A DNA stretch of 64,000 nucleotides from Adineta ricciae (taxonomy: Eukaryota; Rotifera; Eurotatoria; Adinetida; Adinetidae). The stretch lies in NCBI GenBank assembly GCA_905250025.1, contig CAJNOJ010000197.1, positions 81,824-145,823 on the forward strand, written 5' to 3'. This document shows, piece by piece, positions 63,840 through 64,000 of the stretch. The notes beneath the pieces were generated by a model that worked only from the letters and a program-made list of their open reading frames with translations, did not search any database and was not told the DNA's origin. Position 1 is the first letter of the stretch. The number at the start of each line of letters is the position of its first letter. Position numbers and translations under genes: made by a program.

Positions 63840-64000
63840 TCAGGCAGTTATAAATTTCGCACATTTCGAAAAGCCATCGCAGCGAATATCACTGGGGCAA
63901 AAGAATGAAATTATTTGAAATTGTCATTAAATAATTGGCACTTGAACCTTATCGAAATACATGTTTTTAAACTGAGAAAAACATGGCTTATGAAGAATTC
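63840..64000 (-). pseudogene. rhodopsin-like GPCR, copy 3, fragment at window edge
   Basis: Two pieces of the same receptor type. At about 63970-63985 FLSLKT matches the end of TM1 of copy 1. At about 63900-63850 APVIFAAMAFRNVRNL matches the TM5/loop 3 step of copy 1. TM2-TM4 are missing between them and a stop follows RNL. The copy continues beyond the window. Confidence 0.55.

Noticed and set aside
1-64000. tRNA, rRNA, CRISPR array, retroviral or other viral genes
   Set aside because: I looked for cloverleaf-type A/B boxes, rRNA-like conserved blocks, regularly spaced short repeats and reverse transcriptase, integrase or capsid motifs, and saw none. A covariance or HMM search would be needed for certainty.

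Overview
The window looks like nuclear DNA of a bdelloid rotifer (Adineta/Rotaria type). That is an inference from several features. The DNA is AT-rich. Introns are mostly 46-80 nt, GT-AG, with exact phase matches between exons. There are clear metazoan genes (complexin, an SK potassium channel, SLC3A2/4F2hc, Fringe, TRIM-like B-box/NHL). There are also families typical of bdelloids: ADP-ribosyltransferases with TPRs, FG-GAP repeat proteins, F-box proteins, lineage-expanded rhodopsin-like GPCRs and a plant/bacteria-type SABATH methyltransferase. No virus, tRNA, rRNA or CRISPR array was seen.

Layout. 0-10 kb: the edge of a gene leaving the left border, a small membrane protein, a secreted PAN/FG-GAP protein (3 exons) and a 5-exon complexin gene. 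10.9-16.7 kb, plus strand: a protein with two related P-loop GTPase domains, a Fringe-like glycosyltransferase and a fucosyltransferase-like type II enzyme, with a 145-bp inverted-repeat element between the last two. 16.8-18.4 kb: relics of membrane-protein genes. 18.4-34.7 kb, mostly minus strand: a membrane-anchored protein with 18 TPRs; a B-box coiled-coil gene 90 nt downstream of SLC3A2 with an acceptor-like AG right before its ATG (possible trans-spliced pair); SLC3A2; an ADP-ribosyltransferase; orphan proteins; a SABATH methyltransferase; an Mps1/TTK-like kinase with altered catalytic residues; and an acidic coiled-coil protein. 36-51 kb: three GPCRs, an F-box protein, a beta-propeller protein, a B-box/NHL protein and the SK channel. 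51.8-56.3 kb: a secreted 12-cysteine peptide gene duplicated at about 99% identity, flanking a GTPase fused to an Hsp20 (alpha-crystallin) domain. 56.7-64 kb is a gene graveyard: an F-box pseudogene, an ART-TPR pseudogene and a tandem series of three broken GPCR copies.

How it may fit together. Complexin and the SK channel are excitable-cell or secretory genes. SLC3A2 chaperones amino-acid transporters. Fringe and the fucosyltransferase-like enzyme may act on the same Golgi glycans. The two GTPase genes, both peptide genes, the methyltransferase and the left-edge gene all have a TATA box 34-46 nt before the ATG, which suggests inducible or high-level transcription. The GTPase-Hsp20 fusion between two young copies of a secreted cysteine-rich peptide gene is the best candidate here for an undescribed stress or defence module. 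That role is a hypothesis. Exon structures were assembled by hand: each multi-exon CDS listed closes in frame with GT-AG introns, but none has transcript support.
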